A stretch of 5,798 nt of DNA from Bacteroidales bacterium UBA6346 (GTDB lineage Bacteria > Bacteroidota > Bacteroidia > Bacteroidales > UBA932): assembly GCA_002438905.1 (NCBI GenBank), contig DJSA01000054.1, forward strand, positions 1 to 5,798, read 5' to 3'. Under the pieces are notes generated by a model. The model was not told where the DNA came from. It searched no databases and worked only from the letters and a program-made list of their open reading frames with translations. The translations under genes and the position numbers were made by a program. Below, one piece after another: positions 4,858 through 5,798 of the stretch. Positions within the stretch are counted from its first letter, which is position 1; the number at the start of each line of letters is the position of its first letter.

Positions 4858-5798
4858 ATGAACGAAAAGGTAAAATGCAGAATAGTGCGTGCGGAGGAGC
4901 TTGAACCGCTTTTCCCGTTGTTGGAAGACTTCGGGACGGTCTGGCTTGTCTGCGACCGCAATGTCTGGGTGCGAGTGGGAAGGTCTGTGGCGGAGAGGCT
5001 GCGCGGGGGATGCGCCGATTCGGGCGACAAACCATCTGCGCAGGGCAAGTTGCTCGGGACCAGCCTTATAGATGCCACTGAAGGGAACAAGACAATGGCG
5101 ACGGTCGAGTCGGTCATCGGGGAAATGCTCGCTGCCGGAGCCGACCGAAGTGTCCTTGTTCTCGGCATAGGCGGGGGCATAACCACTGACCTGGCCGGCT
5201 TTGCCGCCTCCATATATAAAAGAGGTGTCCGCTTCGCCTTTGTCCCGACGACCCTCCTCGCGCAGGTCGATGCCGCAATCGGAGGCAAGAACGGGGTCAA
5301 CTTCCACTCCTACAAGAACATGGTTGGGATAATCCGTCAGCCGGAGTTTACCTATATATATAATAAGCCTCTGAAGACTCTTCCGCAACGTGACTTCCTT
5401 TCCGGAGTCGCCGAACTGCTGAAGACTTTCATCATCGCCGATGCCGCTGCTTACGACGACGCGGTCGGGCGCCTGACGGCTTGGCGAGGCTCCATGAATG
5501 ACTCCATAAATGGCGCCAAGAATGATTCCAGCGCGGACTTCCCGACAGAAACAGACGGCAGTCACCCAATCCCTGAGATAGGAGAACTTGCCGCCCGTGC
5601 CGCAGAAATAAAGGCTTCCATAGTGGAACAGGATCCGGAAGAGCATGGTCTTCGCAGGGTGCTCAACCTCGGTCACACTTTCGCCCACGCCATAGAGAAG
5701 CTCTCTAACGGCAGCCGGTCCCACGGTGAGGCCGTTTCCGTCGGCATCATCTTGGCCGCACGTCTCGCAGAATCCCTTTCCGGCAAGGTCACGGACAA
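4858..5798 (+). CDS. aroB: 3-Dehydroquinate synthase, 3' end beyond the window
   Basis: AroB converts DAHP to 3-dehydroquinate, step two of the shikimate pathway to aromatic amino acids; it is cytoplasmic and uses NAD+ and a divalent metal. The 313 visible residues carry the family signatures: G105-G-G-I-T-T-D-L-A-G-F115 (NAD site), P130-T-T-L-L-A-Q-V-D-A-A-I-G-G-K-N-G-V-N148, S182-G-V-A-E186-L-L-K189, L-G-H273-T-F-A-H277-A-I-E and S-H289-G-E-A-V-S-V-G. E186, H273 and H289 correspond to the metal ligands, with the usual 16-residue spacing between the two histidines. ATG 4858 is the first ATG after the in-frame TAA at 4801 and follows AAGGTATCGACAA. No stop is reached, so some 30-50 C-terminal residues are probably missing. 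Residues about 212-239 form a hydrophilic N/D/S/T/G-rich insertion between two helices. GC and codon use are higher than in the lipoprotein genes, in line with a core gene. Confidence 0.96.
   Translation, partial: MNEKVKCRIVRAEELEPLFPLLEDFGTVWLVCDRNVWVRVGRSVAERLRGGCADSGDKPSAQGKLLGTSLIDATEGNKTMATVESVIGEMLAAGADRSVLVLGIGGGITTDLAGFAASIYKRGVRFAFVPTTLLAQVDAAIGGKNGVNFHSYKNMVGIIRQPEFTYIYNKPLKTLPQRDFLSGVAELLKTFIIADAAAYDDAVGRLTAWRGSMNDSINGAKNDSSADFPTETDGSHPIPEIGELAARAAEIKASIVEQDPEEHGLRRVLNLGHTFAHAIEKLSNGSRSHGEAVSVGIILAARLAESLSGKVTD

Noticed and set aside
4663..5724. Long open frame on the - strand (353 codons)
   Set aside because: It lies antisense to aroB, whose family motifs are unambiguous; the open frame follows from aroB codon bias, and the translation shows no recognisable domain.

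Overview
This window looks like a chromosomal segment from a member of the Bacteroidales (phylum Bacteroidota). Four things point there: a lipoprotein built from a DUF4988-like N-terminal region, a BACON-type domain and BspA-like leucine-rich repeats; an AAA_14/DUF4143 ATPase; A/T-rich sequence rather than Shine-Dalgarno motifs before start codons; and three promoters that fit the Bacteroidota pattern TTTG-N19/20-TAnnTTTG exactly. No genus can be assigned from the sequence alone.

Layout. (1) Positions 59-2903, + strand: a possible three-gene operon. It has a 77-residue protein of unknown function with a GTG start, a surface lipoprotein of the BspA/LRR_5 type, and a 124-residue helical, acidic protein of unknown function. 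The lipoprotein frame breaks at a run of seven G (2314-2320). The last 59 codons of the expected C-terminus continue in the -1 frame to a stop at 2498-2500. (2) Positions 2953-2990: a long stem-loop between convergent units, the probable transcription end. (3) Positions 2960-4350, - strand: a complete AAA ATPase (Walker A, Walker B, C-terminal PD-(D/E)xK-like residues). It overlaps by 22 bp a downstream 88-codon frame that carries only the C-terminal part of a RelB/DinJ-type antitoxin. Upstream of the ATPase is a consensus promoter with a 10-bp inverted repeat over the predicted transcription start. (4) Positions 4521-4763, - strand: tRNA-Leu(CAA) with its own promoter and a strong rho-independent terminator. 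(5) From 4749 to the right edge, + strand: two overlapping -7/-33 promoter patterns and aroB (3-dehydroquinate synthase), which runs off the window after 313 codons.

The five parts do not form one pathway. aroB and the tRNA are housekeeping genes transcribed divergently from a shared intergenic region. The lipoprotein and ATPase/antitoxin parts look like accessory content beside the tRNA gene. The observations most worth following are the G-run frameshift in the lipoprotein, which sits on a heptamer suited to -1 slippage and restores exactly the family C-terminus, and the ATPase/truncated-antitoxin junction with its operator-like palindrome. I do not see a clearly new multi-gene system. No CRISPR array, transposase, integrase or rRNA is present.
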